Assembly (NCBI GenBank): GCA_016806645.1
Contig: JACSYO010000415.1
Coordinates: 6,383,001 to 6,447,000 of the forward strand
From: Ophiodon elongatus
Lineage: Eukaryota; Chordata; Actinopteri; Perciformes; Hexagrammidae
Direction of reading: 5' to 3'
DNA: 64,000 nucleotides
Both the position numbers and the translations under genes were made by a program. This document shows, piece by piece, positions 11,901 through 22,945 of the stretch (its first letter is position 1; each line of letters starts with the position of its first letter). Under the pieces are notes generated by a model, which saw nothing but the letters and a program-made list of their open reading frames with translations, was not told the DNA's origin and did no database searches.

Positions 11901-13412
11901 TGTGATGGATGTTTGTATTTTGAGAGCAATTATACTCTTAAATGTGTGACAGGTGTGGATCCTAATGCAAAAGTACTAGCAGATGGGGGGGAGTCCTCTG
12001 AGTGTGTTTCGTGGAACAAGGAAGTGAGTAGCTGTTGAAATAGAAATGAAGAGTCTGCAGTCACAAGAGCGGCTCTTAGGCTGTACTTAGGCCCAGTGGT
12101 GCTCTCAGCTAAATGCTAATATCAGTATGCTAGCATGCGCACCGTGGACAATGGCCCCTTCCTCACTTCCTACCCCCCAACTTCAGGTGCCCTTGTTTTG
12201 ACCACACCCATCTGACCTCGGCCTTCATTTTGAGCTCAACTACACACATGTTAAGGTGACTGCATCTGGCTCGTTTGTGACGCTATTGCTGTGACAAAAT
12301 ATGTCTACAGACATACAGAAATTCAAACACCTGGCAAAGTACAAAAGAAGAGCGCTCCTGTGGTAGTTCCTAATACAGTAGGTTTCTTCAGGCCCACATT
12401 TTGCCATGATGACGCAAACACAGACTCACAAAAACAATACCACCGTTGCTGTCATGGCTGATAATTAGCACTAAACACAAAGTACTGATGTGGCTGATGG
12501 GAATGTCATTAGTGTTTACTTGGTCATAAACTAAAGTAAGTGTGATCTGATGGTGGCACCAGAGAAAAAGGCGAAGGCATCACCAGCGTTATAACAATTC
12601 ATCCTGAGGGGAACAGTAATAGTTACCAAGATATTTCCCTCAAAAACACAATGTGGCGCTGGAGGAAAAGTCAGGGGATTATCAAAGTGATTAGGATTCA
12701 GCCTTTGGGGATCATGAATGTCAGTGCAAACTGACATTCTAAAGTGGCTAAAACGACTGGCTTCCAAATGTTTAGATACATTGTATTATTTTATCCTGTT
12801 AGGTTTGCTTATTATGTATTGATTGATTGTGGTCGCTGCTGTACTAAACATAGCATTATGTTGCCATTTAATAATTCTGGGCTAGATGTGCATGGTTCAC
12901 ACACATGGTTGTTTTGCCTGTATTAGAAACCACATAATCACAACCACGAACCCTGAACACACATCCCTTATTATCCACTCTCATCCCTCAGGAATCCATG
13001 TTTTTCATTTTGTTTAGCCAAGCGAAGGCACTTCTACATACAACATCTGGTGATGACAGATATCCTACAGGAATTTATTTGAGAAATGGTATTAAATGTA
13101 AACAATATTTTTCTATGCATTGTCATTTCAGACAGGAAGAGTAAGGCAGACCGACAAGATGATACAAACAGGAGAGAGAGGGAGAATGCACGCGGGCGAG
13201 GACGAGAAGGCAAAGAGGGCAGTAGAGGAGGAGGAGGTGGAGGTGGAGGTGGAGGAGGAGGAGGAGGAGGAGGAGGAGGAGGAGGAGGAGGAGCAGCAGC
13301 AGCAGCAGCAGGAGGAGGAGGAGGAGGAGGAGGAGGAGGAGGAGGGAAGAGGCGTAAAGGGCAGAGCAGGACCACCACTGCTCCCAGCATCACAACCAGC
13401 TCGGTCAGCTAA
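2879..13412 (+). CDS. rspo1: R-spondin 1, complete five-exon coding region
   Basis: Secreted agonist that potentiates Wnt/beta-catenin signalling by bridging LGR4/5/6 receptors to the ligases ZNRF3/RNF43. The coding exons are 2879-2975, 5178-5372, 8107-8250, 8699-8923 and 13132-13412. All introns are phase 1 and GT-AG, giving 313 aa (human RSPO1 is 263). Visible parts are a signal peptide (about 1-20), basic RRQRR (28-32), furin-like repeat 1 (about 41-96), furin-like repeat 2 (about 99-144), TSP1 repeat (about 152-218, with W157xxW160) and a basic tail. Residues matching the human ZNRF3/RNF43 contacts (R67, Q72) and LGR contacts (F108, F112) are kept. The extra length is mostly a 22 Gly, 6 Ala, 12 Gly run before KRRKGQ. 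RSPO1 rather than RSPO2-4 is chosen from the RRQRR-V-S-x-E-G start, the KRRKGQ tail and the linkage to fhl3 and utp11. I am sure of the family and fairly sure of the paralog. Confidence 0.93.
2976..5177 (+). other. rspo1: rspo1 intron 1
   Basis: A GT-AG phase 1 intron of 2,202 bp. It contains a 12-bp perfect hairpin (3779-3810) and, at its 3' end, a complete TTAA-flanked MITE-like element (4891-5131) that stops 46 bp before exon 2. No coding signal is seen. Confidence 0.85.
4891..5131. mobile_element. TTAA-flanked MITE-like element in rspo1 intron 1
   Basis: The left end reads TTAAAAGAATACTTCA and the right end is the reverse complement of TTAAAGGAATACTTCA. These are inverted termini with one mismatch in 16 bases, each bounded by TTAA. 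The element is about 241 bp and has no transposase. TTAA target sites and short terminal inverted repeats are typical of non-autonomous piggyBac-type elements; the superfamily is inferred. Internal blocks such as CTCACATGCCTCCACGGTGA match a dispersed fish repeat that I recall. Confidence 0.65.
5178..5372 (+). CDS. rspo1: rspo1 coding exon 2 (furin-like repeat 1)
   Basis: The acceptor TTTCCACAG precedes 5178 and the donor GTGAGT begins at 5373. It encodes VSTEGPPSCPKGCDRCSEYN and the rest of furin-like repeat 1, including FLERNDIRQIG, the conserved ZNRF3/RNF43-binding hairpin. Compared with human RSPO1 there is one additional residue in the RNPEGNNRC segment. The exon ends one base into the codon for Gln98. 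Confidence 0.94.
5373..8106 (+). other. rspo1: rspo1 intron 2
   Basis: A GT-AG phase 1 intron of 2,734 bp. It is AT-rich, and its middle part (about 6600-7140) carries repeated CAAGTC/AAGACC-type words typical of a dispersed repeat. The small open frames within it show no recognisable protein. Confidence 0.8.
6705..7140. repeat. CAAGTC-rich dispersed repeat remnant
   Basis: Words of the type GTCAAGACCAACTCAACTGA, GACCAAGACC and, 300 bp further on, ACAAGTCTCAAGTCAAGCAA recur here in rspo1 intron 2. This composition resembles a repeat common in fish genomes. Ends and orientation are not defined. Confidence 0.35.
8107..8250 (+). CDS. rspo1: rspo1 coding exon 3 (furin-like repeat 2)
   Basis: The acceptor TCTTTCAG ends at 8106 and the donor GTGAGT begins at 8251. 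It encodes QCKIDNCEACFNRNFCTKCK and the end of furin-like repeat 2. The two phenylalanines of CFNRNF correspond to human F106 and F110, which dock into LGR receptors. All cysteines of the repeat are present. Confidence 0.94.
8251..8698 (+). other. rspo1: rspo1 intron 3
   Basis: A GT-AG phase 1 intron of 448 bp with a pyrimidine-rich TTTCC/TTCTTTT tract at about 8340-8395. No other element is seen. Confidence 0.85.
8699..8923 (+). CDS. rspo1: rspo1 coding exon 4 (TSP1 repeat)
   Basis: The acceptor TTTTGTATCCAG ends at 8698 and the donor GAG|GTAAAC starts at 8924. It encodes the thrombospondin type 1 repeat, opening CELGEWSQWGSC with the WxxW motif used for C-mannosylation and ending RRKCIVTKTPCVR. 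The TSP1 domain binds heparan sulphate proteoglycans in this family. The segment between the Cys-Gly-Phe and QTC motifs, about 30 residues, is longer than in human RSPO1. Confidence 0.93.
8924..13131 (+). other. rspo1: rspo1 intron 4
   Basis: A GT-AG phase 1 intron of 4,208 bp. It contains an A-run at about 10505-10521, an ATTC/ATCC microsatellite (11229-11287) and a short TGCTAATATCAGTATGCTAGC patch near 12115 that resembles decayed fish repeats. No additional exon is supported. Confidence 0.8.
11229..11287. repeat. ATTC then ATCC tetranucleotide microsatellite
   Basis: Four ATTC units followed, after a short interruption, by about nine ATCC units, inside rspo1 intron 4. Confidence 0.9.
13132..13412 (+). 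CDS. rspo1: rspo1 coding exon 5 (basic tail with Gly/Ala run, stop)
   Basis: The acceptor TCATTTCAG ends at 13131 and frame is kept (Asp221). The exon encodes a basic stretch, DRKSKADRQDDTNRRERENA, then a Gly22-Ala6-Gly12 block from GGA and GCA repeats (13227-13346), then KRRKGQSRTTT and a Ser/Thr-rich end, with a TAA stop at 13410-13412. The correct frame is fixed by splice phase and by the match of KRRKGQ to the human RRRKGQ tail. The other forward frame reads poly-Glu and the reverse strand reads poly-Pro; both are shadows. Confidence 0.9.
13227..13346 (+). repeat. rspo1: coding GGA/GCA trinucleotide repeat (Gly22-Ala6-Gly12)
   Basis: 120 bp inside rspo1 exon 5, in frame throughout. The first block is GGA with three GGT interruptions near its start, then six pure GCA, then eleven GGA and one GGG. 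The strand is all purine except for the three GGT thymines and the GCA cytosines, so slippage and H-DNA-type structure are likely. Confidence 0.95.
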
Positions 13413-14206
13413 ACTCCATCACTTGCTGGACGAGGCTGGGAAAAAAACCCGGAGACAATGCCTCATCCGGCAGCACCAGCCATAGACAAAGTGATGAAGG
13501 AATGGATTAATGCTGCTATGCATTGTAGAAGATGCAAAGACAACTGGAGAATTGCTGCAACACAAAAGGCTTCACTGAGCTTTTTGAATAGATGAACATG
13601 TCTGGAAGATACTGGTGTCTTAGTGTTGTTCAGAAAGACTTGATGATTTTCACTCCACCGTGAGTGATCACTGTTGGGACTGCAAAGCCTTGACGTGGTT
13701 AGTGTCATGAACAAAACCATGTCACGTCTTAAACTAAGAACAGATTCCTGTGCAGCATTCAAGCTGGAAGTCTGATAAGGAATGAAGGGTCTCTTTCGTC
13801 TCCTCTGGTCTATGATGTATTATGTTTCAGTCCGATTTCAATCACAATATGTTCTTCATTTGTTTTTATGTTTGTGAAAAGTAGCAGATGGATTTTCTCA
13901 ACAGCTGCTTTACGTGATGTAAAGACAATGAATAGTATGAAGTCTTTGTACCTTTATTTCCTATTTTGAGATGAAACAAAAAAGAAAGGCACTGGAAATC
14001 ACTGCGGTTGTTGAGGACAAAAGGTCTTCTATACAGTGTATTATTTCAAGGAGGAAATTTGTAACAAAAGGAGCTGAAGAGAAGATTGAAGAGAATTACT
14101 GGCTCATTTTCTTCTCCGTTGTCTTGACACAAACGTTTGCCATTCGATAGCTTAGTTGTTTAAATGTTGCCGTTTGTATCAGAAAATAACTGTACAGAAA
14201 ACGAGG

Positions 14207-14212
14207 AATAAA
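14207..14212 (+). terminator. rspo1: proximal poly(A) signal AATAAA for rspo1
   Basis: AATAAA about 0.8 kb after the stop, followed within 20-100 bp by a TG-rich stretch (TGTGTGTCTGTGTGTCTG), the expected GU-rich downstream element. This makes it a strong cleavage site candidate. Confidence 0.55.
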
Positions 14213-14857
14213 AACACGAGTATTTGCATGTGTACAAGGTTGCATGTGCATGCCTTTGTGCATGCAAACGTGTGTGTCTGTGTGTCTGCGCGTGCGTTTG
14301 TCTATACCTAAAGTCTGGGTGTTTGTGTACTTTGTATGCATTTCTGCACGGAATCAAGTTGTTTGTACATGTGTGTTCACGTTTGCACATATGTGTCAAT
14401 ATTGGTCTCATAGATTGATGGAATAGGTTCTGAAAAAGAAGGGAAATGTAAATGCACAGTGATATATCAAATATGCAGTAACTACAAGCCACTGATTATC
14501 ATATAAGCCATCAAATCATCAGCTGCTCAGTAATCATGTCTGTTTGCAACAGGGTCTGAAGATTTTGCACAACTATGTTTCCTACTGCTCAAGTTTCAGA
14601 ACAATCATAGCATTTTACACATTTGTACTCCAAAAGCTTCATGACATTACAGATACAGAGAAAAGTTTTTTTTTGTTTTTTTTTTACCTATAACTTTTTT
14701 CATTGGGTCTGTTTGCTTTACACAAGATATTAGTTTCAGGAGAAGTTACACGCTACATTATTCCTTCATACTATGGATTGTGATACTGAATATTTCAAAC
14801 TGTGTTTATCATTAAAGTATTAGAATCATCATGTATAGCTTATTCTGTGAAAGCCTA

Positions 14858-14863
14858 AATAAA
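14858..14863 (+). terminator. rspo1: distal poly(A) signal AATAAA for rspo1
   Basis: AATAAA about 1.45 kb after the stop, followed by T-rich DNA (TTTTGCTATTAGTTTGTTTG). It is an alternative 3' end to the signal at 14207. Confidence 0.45.
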
Positions 14864-15750
14864 GATCAGATGAAGCTGATTGGAACTTCAGTCAGACACT
14901 GATTTTGCTATTAGTTTGTTTGATTTCAGTTAGAATGATTTTGTCTGCAAATGATCCAACGTTTATTCATCCAGAGTGGACTCTTAAGGTATTCTCATTC
15001 TATACTAGTGCTACATATACACTTGTATGTGTTCATGCATGACACGCTTTGCACATAAGGACAAATTCTTTGTTTTACAATTTGGGTTATATTTTTTATA
15101 TTTTAGCCAATTATTTCTATTGGTTGTCGTAATATTGCACTTGCTACGTTAAATGTCCCATATTGTAGAAAGTGAGATTTCCAGCTTGCTGTATATTATC
15201 CTGCTTATTACACGGTACTTACTAAAGAAATCAATAATTTAACAGAAAGATACTTATTATTTTATTGATAAAATAAATGATCTTTTTGCTTCCTCTAAAA
15301 AATAGTTATCTCGCTGTGTACAGAGATCCGAACTGTTTGCAAAGCAACATTAATAACAGACGTAAAATGACCAATCAGAATCAAGTATTCAACAAAGCCG
15401 TTATTACTGAGAAAGTATCAAAATGCTCAATCCATGGAAAAATGCACACAGCCCGTATTCAGAAAATGTGCCTTTTAAACAAGCCGCCAGGATTACCATA
15501 AAGGTTAAGGTATCTCAACTATTCACCGGTAGAAATGTCGCGAAACTGTTTTTGATTAAGCAGACTGGGCTTTTCCTTCAAGAGGGGGGCTTAAAGAGAC
15601 CGGCACTAAAACGGAGCATGTCAGACAGAAAGTGAATAAAGGTATATTCAGACAGACAGTATGAGAAAAATAAAGAACACATTTGAACATTAAAGCATGT
15701 AAACTTTTTCTAGTAGGAACCCACAATACAAATATGAACCTGAACATTTG

Positions 15751-15809
15751 CATAATAAGTCTCCTTTAATAGCCGACCTGATCTCGGCTATTAAAGGAGA
15801 CGTATTATG
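15751..15809. repeat. near-perfect 26-bp inverted repeat with 7-nt loop
   Basis: The left arm, 15751-15776, contains GTCTCCTTTAATAGCCGA; the right arm is 15784-15809. They pair at 25 of 26 positions around a 7-base loop. The arms carry a word (TTAAAGGAGAC.TATTATG) that I recognise from dispersed fish repeats, so this may be the fused ends of a MITE. Confidence 0.9.
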
Positions 15810-18800
15810 CTAATCCAATAGTGCATGAAACACAAGGACACAATCATACAGGTTTTACCCTCAGGTTGGCCAGACTTTTTGGAAGAAAATAAAAAGTAGA
15901 AAACGTTCGTTAGTTAGTTGTTTAGTTGTCATTGGCTTCACCACATACCAGTGAAATCAATACAGGAGAAGAATGAGGACAAAAAAAAAGCACACAGCGT
16001 CAACAAACTTCAATTCTTCATGATATAAAATACAGATATACAGTAAAAATGAAAATAAAGTGAACTAAAATAAAAGTACAATAAATAAATAAACTGCTGT
16101 ACTTAGTCAATGCATTTACAGCTTTCTTGTGCGATGAGGGATTGTTACCAACATTTTAGGTGTGCTCACTTGAGGTTCTAATGCCAAATGAAATTGCTCA
16201 AATAATCTGAATTAACTTGTTTACAATGTGTCTGACCACTGGTGTTGCCCAGTTGGATTGCATTGCAGTAAATTCAACATGTTCTCAGATGCCAGCAATT
16301 ATTATTAATAGTACAGTTATATAACCAATAGAATTACGGCCCAAACTATTAAATTAAGACCCAAGTGGCACTAAACAGGAGTTATCCTTTATGGGGATAA
16401 TTTAATCATCAATGTGTTATTGATGAAACAATTACAGTTATCATTTATTTATATAACAGACTAAGTAAACACATGACAGGGGAACTTTAATCTCAATAAA
16501 TCAAGACAGTTTATGATAGTTTTACGTCTGATAGTGACAGACGTTTCACTCTAGCCCTGCCGTTATAATCTTATGGGGGAAGTTTGAACTACTAAGTACT
16601 CATCTCTTATTCTCTGACCTGAACTCAATCAAAACATCAAAGAAGAACGATAAACAAAGTCTGCTGGGAGTACGATGCTATCTATCAACCGAGAGCACTC
16701 AGTAGTTATGGTATGGTCTTCCTCGGGCTACGGGAGGCCATCTTGGGAAGTGGAGGAGCTTAGATGGTGCGATGGTCCCGATCCCCGGCCAAATGCTGGC
16801 GCCTGGGCAGGGGTCGTAAAAGCAGAGACAGAAATAAAAACTAATGGTGTGTCATAGCCAGAAGGGAGGGGGTATACCATGCCTTGGCCCGACAACAAAA
16901 CAGCCGTTTCTCATTACCAGAAGGGAGGGCAGGGGGAATGGTAGAGTATGCACCGTAAATTACACATTCATCGCTCTTCCTGACCATAAATTCTTACCCT
17001 GGCTCCATTGGACGGAGCTCTCCCTCACCTCCCACTCTCTCTCTTTTTCACTCTGTTGTTCCCCATTCCCCTGTTTTCCAAGTGAAATGAATGGCAAATC
17101 TTTGGAGTATATGGGTACCCTTGATTCGCCAAGATCCTTAACACTGAATGATTTCATTACTTTAGTTTGGCCTTTAAGCCAGACCCCGGGGAGTGCATCA
17201 CGTCAGTAGGGAACACCCAGTCCATGTCTGCATGACTTAAACATGCAATCTCTGATCCAAATATAAACAAAAGGGTACCACCACTATACCACAACTCATA
17301 ATCAGAGCCCAATATCAGTCTCAAAAGGACTCAAAAAGACTACAACTAAATCGAATTCATTAACGCTCTCTATTCCTGTTAAAATAATGTCAACGCTACT
17401 ATTGCTAGCTTTTCCAGAATTCTCATCTGCATCTCGGAGCTGGCTCAGGTGTTATCATGTGACCTTAGTGTGGAACATCGACTAGAGGATGCAGTTGAAA
17501 GCTCCAGAAATAATAAGTGGGACGGAGAGTTGAGATTCAAAGTTGCTTTTATTGTCGACCAAAAGAGAACATCGTCCAGGAATAAAGTAATTGCTGCTGC
17601 AGCAGAGAGACGTCACAAAAAGACTTCAGCAATTTAAATAAATAAAAGGCACCTCTTCCTCCATGTTACCAGCAGTATGTGTCTCACATATTGTTCGCAA
17701 GATCAAGGATGAACATCTATGATTTTGTACCAGTAATGCTTTTAAACAGAAAGAAAAGTAAAAGAAAAACACTCACTGTATCTTCAATTATGATCATTTA
17801 AAAACTCACTAATTGCTGATTTTGCTCAGCAAAGTACTACTTCAGCTGCAACGTAATTTTGCAGAAATTATGTATTGCTTCCTCCGAATAATCCACAGAG
17901 CTCAATCTAAAGTCTTCATACGGACATTTGTCCCTCAGAAAGGTCTGTGAAGGATCTTAAACAACAAGGATTTATTTCTGGAAAGATATGAATAAAATAT
18001 CTAATTATAAAAAATAATAATTCCATTTACCTCAAGTGACCTGTATTGGGATCAGTCGATACGTCAAATATTGATAAATAACCCCATGGGGTATTTTTGG
18101 GGTGATTTAACCCTTTAAACTCTTATTCTGGTTTCTATTAATTGTTTCAGCCAAGTCTTATTCAAAATGCATGTCAACACCGTGCTTTAGCAGGAACATT
18201 TCCTTTGTTATGTTTTTCAATTCCATTATAATCCACAGCTTCAGTGACACAATACTTTCATAAATCTCCCTATGGTGTTCTGTCATAGACAGGGGAATAA
18301 GAGGATTGGGGTACGTGAGTCACCCGAGTCTCGTACTGCTGCTGGAGTCCCCGGTGACCCCAGCAGCATCTACTGGACCCTTCCCTCCCAGTATAGCGGT
18401 GTCGAGCTCTTTAAAGATTAGCTTTAGGAGATGTCCTGTCAGCAATCCCACTGATCCATGATCATTTCCATCTCTGAAGCTCCACAACCATCCTCTCTCT
18501 GTGGCTCGAGATCTGAGGGGTTGAATCTGGACATCTACAAAGAGAAAAATGAATTGTACACCAACACTGACAGCCTGATATGTTTGATCAGCAACAGATA
18601 TCTATAAAAGTGGGGCTGCTAAATCAAAAATAACAAAACTATTTAAATGTGTTGGGGAAGCCAACACTATTTGCAAGAGAGAAAAAATCTACATCTGATG
18701 ATGGTTAAAAGTTATAAGTCACTCATGTAAATCATAACTGATGCATTAGAGTGGTGTAATGAGCACAAATCTGGCAAACGAGGGTTCAATGCTCAGTGTC

Positions 18801-20260
18801 AATGTCAGCTGTTCAGATGCCACTGAATTCACAGAATTTCTGCATTAGTATATCTTTTGCAGCTGACCCTTGCTGCAGAAGGAAGAAAGGAAGGGTGGGA
18901 TTTCCCTAGAAGAAACAATACTGTATTAAGCTTTTTTTTTAATTGTAATATCAAGTTTAAAACCAAAGGTATGCATGAGACAAGCAGCATCCTTAATGAG
19001 ATTTTGTTTCTATTTACAAACCTTGATTTTACTCAAATGTGTCTGAGGCTCAGGAAAAGGTAACAAACTCCTGATGCAGGACAGAAAAAGTTTAGAAGAT
19101 GCTTGTAGTTAGATATGATACTTGATATGTACTGCCACCTTTTGGAAGTAATCAGTACTACATGGGGGGAAAACTATCAAATCCTTGAGGATGTGAGTGT
19201 TTCTGTTTACATGCATATTCAGAGGTGGAGTAAAAGAGAAAGAAGACACTGCAACTAACTGTCTGTGCTGTGAATTGTTTGATTTTCTACACATATTTAC
19301 AATAATTACACACTCCGTTCAGATGAATAAGTCAGCTCACTGGGTTTGTAAAATTTTATTTCAGCACAGTTACAAAGAGTGTATTCATACGATGTATTAA
19401 AATGCAATGTACTTTGTAATTCTTTTTTTAAACAATCTATTATATCTATATAGATATATATATATATCTATATATATATTTAATATGACAACCTGCAAAC
19501 AGTTGAGAACCACTGATCTTAATTATTGGCAGCTGAATGTGATTTTATATTTTATAAAGAATCATGATCAAGATTATGTTTTAAAGAATTGAATCAAAAT
19601 GTTATTACTTCTCCCTGTCACATCTATGTCTTTGGCTCTAAGCCCAAGGATCATGATTGTAAATGAACAAATGTTAGTAGTTTGGGGTGAGCATGGATGA
19701 ATGTTGTGGTAGATGTTTTCAGAGAGTGGAGATATGGGTGGTAGGGCGAAGCAAAATTTCACGTCATGAAATTAATTTTATTTTCACAATAACATCTTGT
19801 AGATTGTGGTCTTGTGGTGAAACCTGTAGCAGTATGTAATTGCAATGAAAGAAATTACCACAAGAGGGGGCCATGAAAACATAAAACACTTCACATCATC
19901 CTACAAATAAGCCATCAGTAACTATAATGTATGACATTATAATTATCATATGAATTTGTTTGCTGTGCTATTCATGAGATCAAAGTAGAGGTTGTGTAAA
20001 TTTGGCAATCCAAATAAGTACAAACTTTCTTTGTCAAAAGAGTTTTTAAAGTTTTTGTACTGGGAGAGAGAGGGAGAGAAAGAGAGACGCAAAGCCAAAA
20101 GAAAAGAGAAAATCCAAAACAAGTTCAATCATAACAATCTTCCATCACTGTATTGAAGAAGTAACCTGCATTTTATAATTCCTGTCCGTTTATATTTTCC
20201 GAAGACTTTTTTTTTCTTCTACTGGTGTCCTTGTTTAACTTTTCCTGATGGACGCGTGAC

Positions 20261-20263
<3 letters not shown>

Positions 20264-20349
<86 letters not shown>

Positions 20350-20424
20350 ATATACATATATACGTATATATTTATGTATATATAGATATATATAGATATA
20401 TATCTATATATACACACACACACA
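20264..20424. repeat. (CA)42 microsatellite followed by TA-rich palindromic DNA
   Basis: A pure CA run of 84 bp (20264-20347), then alternating TA with ATAGATATATATAGATATAT blocks, then a short second CA run ending near 20424. Confidence 0.95.
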
Positions 20425-22674
20425 AAAGTTCTGTGAGAGTGTTTTAATGCATTATGAGCTTGAAAAAAATCCTCTTTCAGGCAGGCGTTTGCTATTCATG
20501 GCGTTTATGAGGAGGATGAAGAAATGTATGAAATCTATTCATGTCTAGATATTTACATCTATAAACTGTCCTCTTGACATCTCACACATCATCTTGATAA
20601 TCTGCCTGTTCAAGTAAATCTCTTGAAATGAGAGATGTACACACTCTTCTCTTTCACTCCATCAAAATTCAACTCTTATACAAACTGTCTTTTTTAAACA
20701 GGAATCATAACTGTCCTTTACACAGAGCTGGAGCGCCTATCTGCTTCTTTTTCAATGCTAAATCTTCTTGACGTTTTGAATTACAGTCAATCACGGTCAG
20801 TCCACTCCTCAAATTTTTTTGCATTCCAAACATCTCATCTCCAAACAACTGTTCCAATAGAGCTGCCAATAGCATGGGACTGTAGTTATATAGGGCTGAT
20901 CCAAGAAATATTAAAGTGAGACTGAAAGCATGCATGCTCATCATACTGCCCTTTATCCTTAATTCACCTCCGTTTCACAAACCCATGCAGATTCAAACAC
21001 ATCCTGCAGTATAAATGTTGTCATCGGCAACCTTCGATCCCACTGAAGCAGAAAAGTAATCAAGAGGTTTCTCATTCCCTGTCATCAGCTTTGGCTCACT
21101 TGTTATGTCTTTCATCGTCCTCACTGCAGTCACTGTTTGGATTTGGATTGAGACCGCTGTATTCTTTCCTAACAATCCCTTGTTTTGACTAAAAATGTCC
21201 TTTTCAGGTAGAGTCTTCGAACACCTGCACTAATCAACCACAGTCTGGTGAAAGGAAAATAAATGAAAAAAAAGCAGTTTTTGGCGAGGACATGTATCTT
21301 TATTTGTCTTACTCCTTGAACATTACCTCAACTTCTGCCAAACTTTTGTTCCAACATTTTAATTAAACAACTACATATTCTAGTTCTCAAACTAAGCTGA
21401 AAAAGCAAGAAGAAGATGTAATAATCCGCTGACACAAATGGCTCTCCTCTCCAGGAACAAAGAAACATTTACTGCAAACTGTACATTTCAGGCATTATAT
21501 TCTTTATTGTTTTTTTGCCAGAGCAATTACCGAGAAGGGCAGAGCTCAAAACCCGAGTCAGACGATAGTGGATGTGACTAATATAGTCGTGTCCCGAGAA
21601 AATTCAAGCCTGAATTGCTTTATAAGAATTCATCACATTCCTACACTCCCACATTAATAGACTGCTCGAGTTCCAAAGCCACATCAAACCTTTAAAAGTG
21701 TAAAAATGTATGAGGGAGAAAAATGGCAGCAGAACATTTTGCACTGTAGAATGTGTGAAATGACGTGTGGGTGTGAAATCCAAATACAATGAATATATCG
21801 TCCAATTGTCTGGAGGGAACATTTACTGCACATTTATCAACATGAGATGGTTTTTAAAACAAACATTTCTTCTAGTTGCAGTGTTTTTTTAGTTTTTTTA
21901 CATTCAAGGTTATGCATTTGGTCAGTTACTATAGCTGAGGTGTCACGTATGTAAACAGTACACCAACTAAGATGTTGTCCGGAGTTGCAGTTGACATCGG
22001 TCATCCCCAAGAAAAGAGGGATTTTAGCAGAGGCTGGATCGGAGCGGTGGACGCATCCGACCCTGAACTCTGGAAAAACAAGGCCTTGTTTTCCTGCTGA
22101 GAGCGCTCATTACGAGACGGTATAAGAGCTTCCCACAAGCAAGCACAACTCCTTGACCTCAGATCGGAGTGAATGGAGAGGACGAGAGCTCGGGCCAAGC
22201 CACAGAGGCAGACTCCAAACCTCGCCAACGAGCACCAGCCCCGTGAGTGTTAGCCTGGGACACAGATGTATGTTGTTGTTGTTTTTTCCCTTTCTCCATG
22301 CACAGCTCATAGGCCTTCAGTGCACAGTGAGCACTGCTCTGCTGCGGTACAGTACATCAGGAACAGAACAAATTTAGACAAACAATATCACTAGTAGATG
22401 AAGAGTCTCTCTTGGTGGTGTCTAGGAATAGAAAAGATAATCAAGAATAAGAGTCTTCCATCCATATGATGTTTACCATGTTCATCGTCTTAGTTTAGCG
22501 TATTAGTGTTGAAACATTTTCAAATTAGCCCCAAACACAAAGTACAGTTGAGGCCGATGGTGGAGTCAACACTCGTCAAATATCGACTCATAGTCCCTAC
22601 TCTCCCCTCTGTCATCAGTTTTGGACGTGGCAGGGACGGCGTTGGAAGTTTCTACTCATACAGTGTCTTTTCAA

Positions 22675-22945
22675 AATAAACGTCTGTCTTCACAGGAAGT
22701 TAGGTTCAGGCTGCAAAACCACTTCGTTAGATTTAGGAAAAGAGCATGGTTGAACCTTTACTTTTTGTTTGGCACAGGACACAAACAGCGGTCTCCTGCC
22801 CGCCCTATGTGGACTCTCTCCTGGCGGGTTTTACATTGGCGTTAGTTGGAAGCCTGGTGCGTCTGTATCAGAGGCTGAGGGGCACTGACCAACTGTCGGT
22901 ACACGACGAGTTGGGAGTGAGACTGGGTTGGTTGGGTCATTAGTC
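22675..22945 (+). repeat. dispersed fish repeat, copy 1
   Basis: Contains ACTTCGTTAGATTTAGGAAA and, downstream, GGACACAAACAGCGGTCTCC. Related words in the same order appear reverse-complemented at about 44250-44480 and as a short fragment at 57365-57465. I take these to be three copies of one dispersed element; its class is unknown to me. Confidence 0.45.

Larger units (their letters stand above)
13413..14863 (+). other. rspo1: rspo1 3'UTR (inferred)
   Basis: Non-coding sequence from the stop codon to the distal poly(A) signal at 14858. It includes a TG-rich imperfect tract (14225-14310). No competing gene is seen, and the length is plausible for an R-spondin 3'UTR. Confidence 0.55.

Noticed and set aside
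12715..12741. 9-bp hairpin GAATGTCAG/CTGACATTC
   Set aside because: Short enough to be expected by chance in 64 kb.
13034..13393. Minus-strand poly-Pro frame
   Set aside because: Reverse complement of the GGA repeat in rspo1 exon 5; no other evidence of a gene.
13120..13485. Plus-strand frame rich in Glu and Gln over rspo1 exon 5
   Set aside because: Out of frame with the splice phase of exons 1-4; the Gly/Ala frame carries the conserved KRRKGQ tail.
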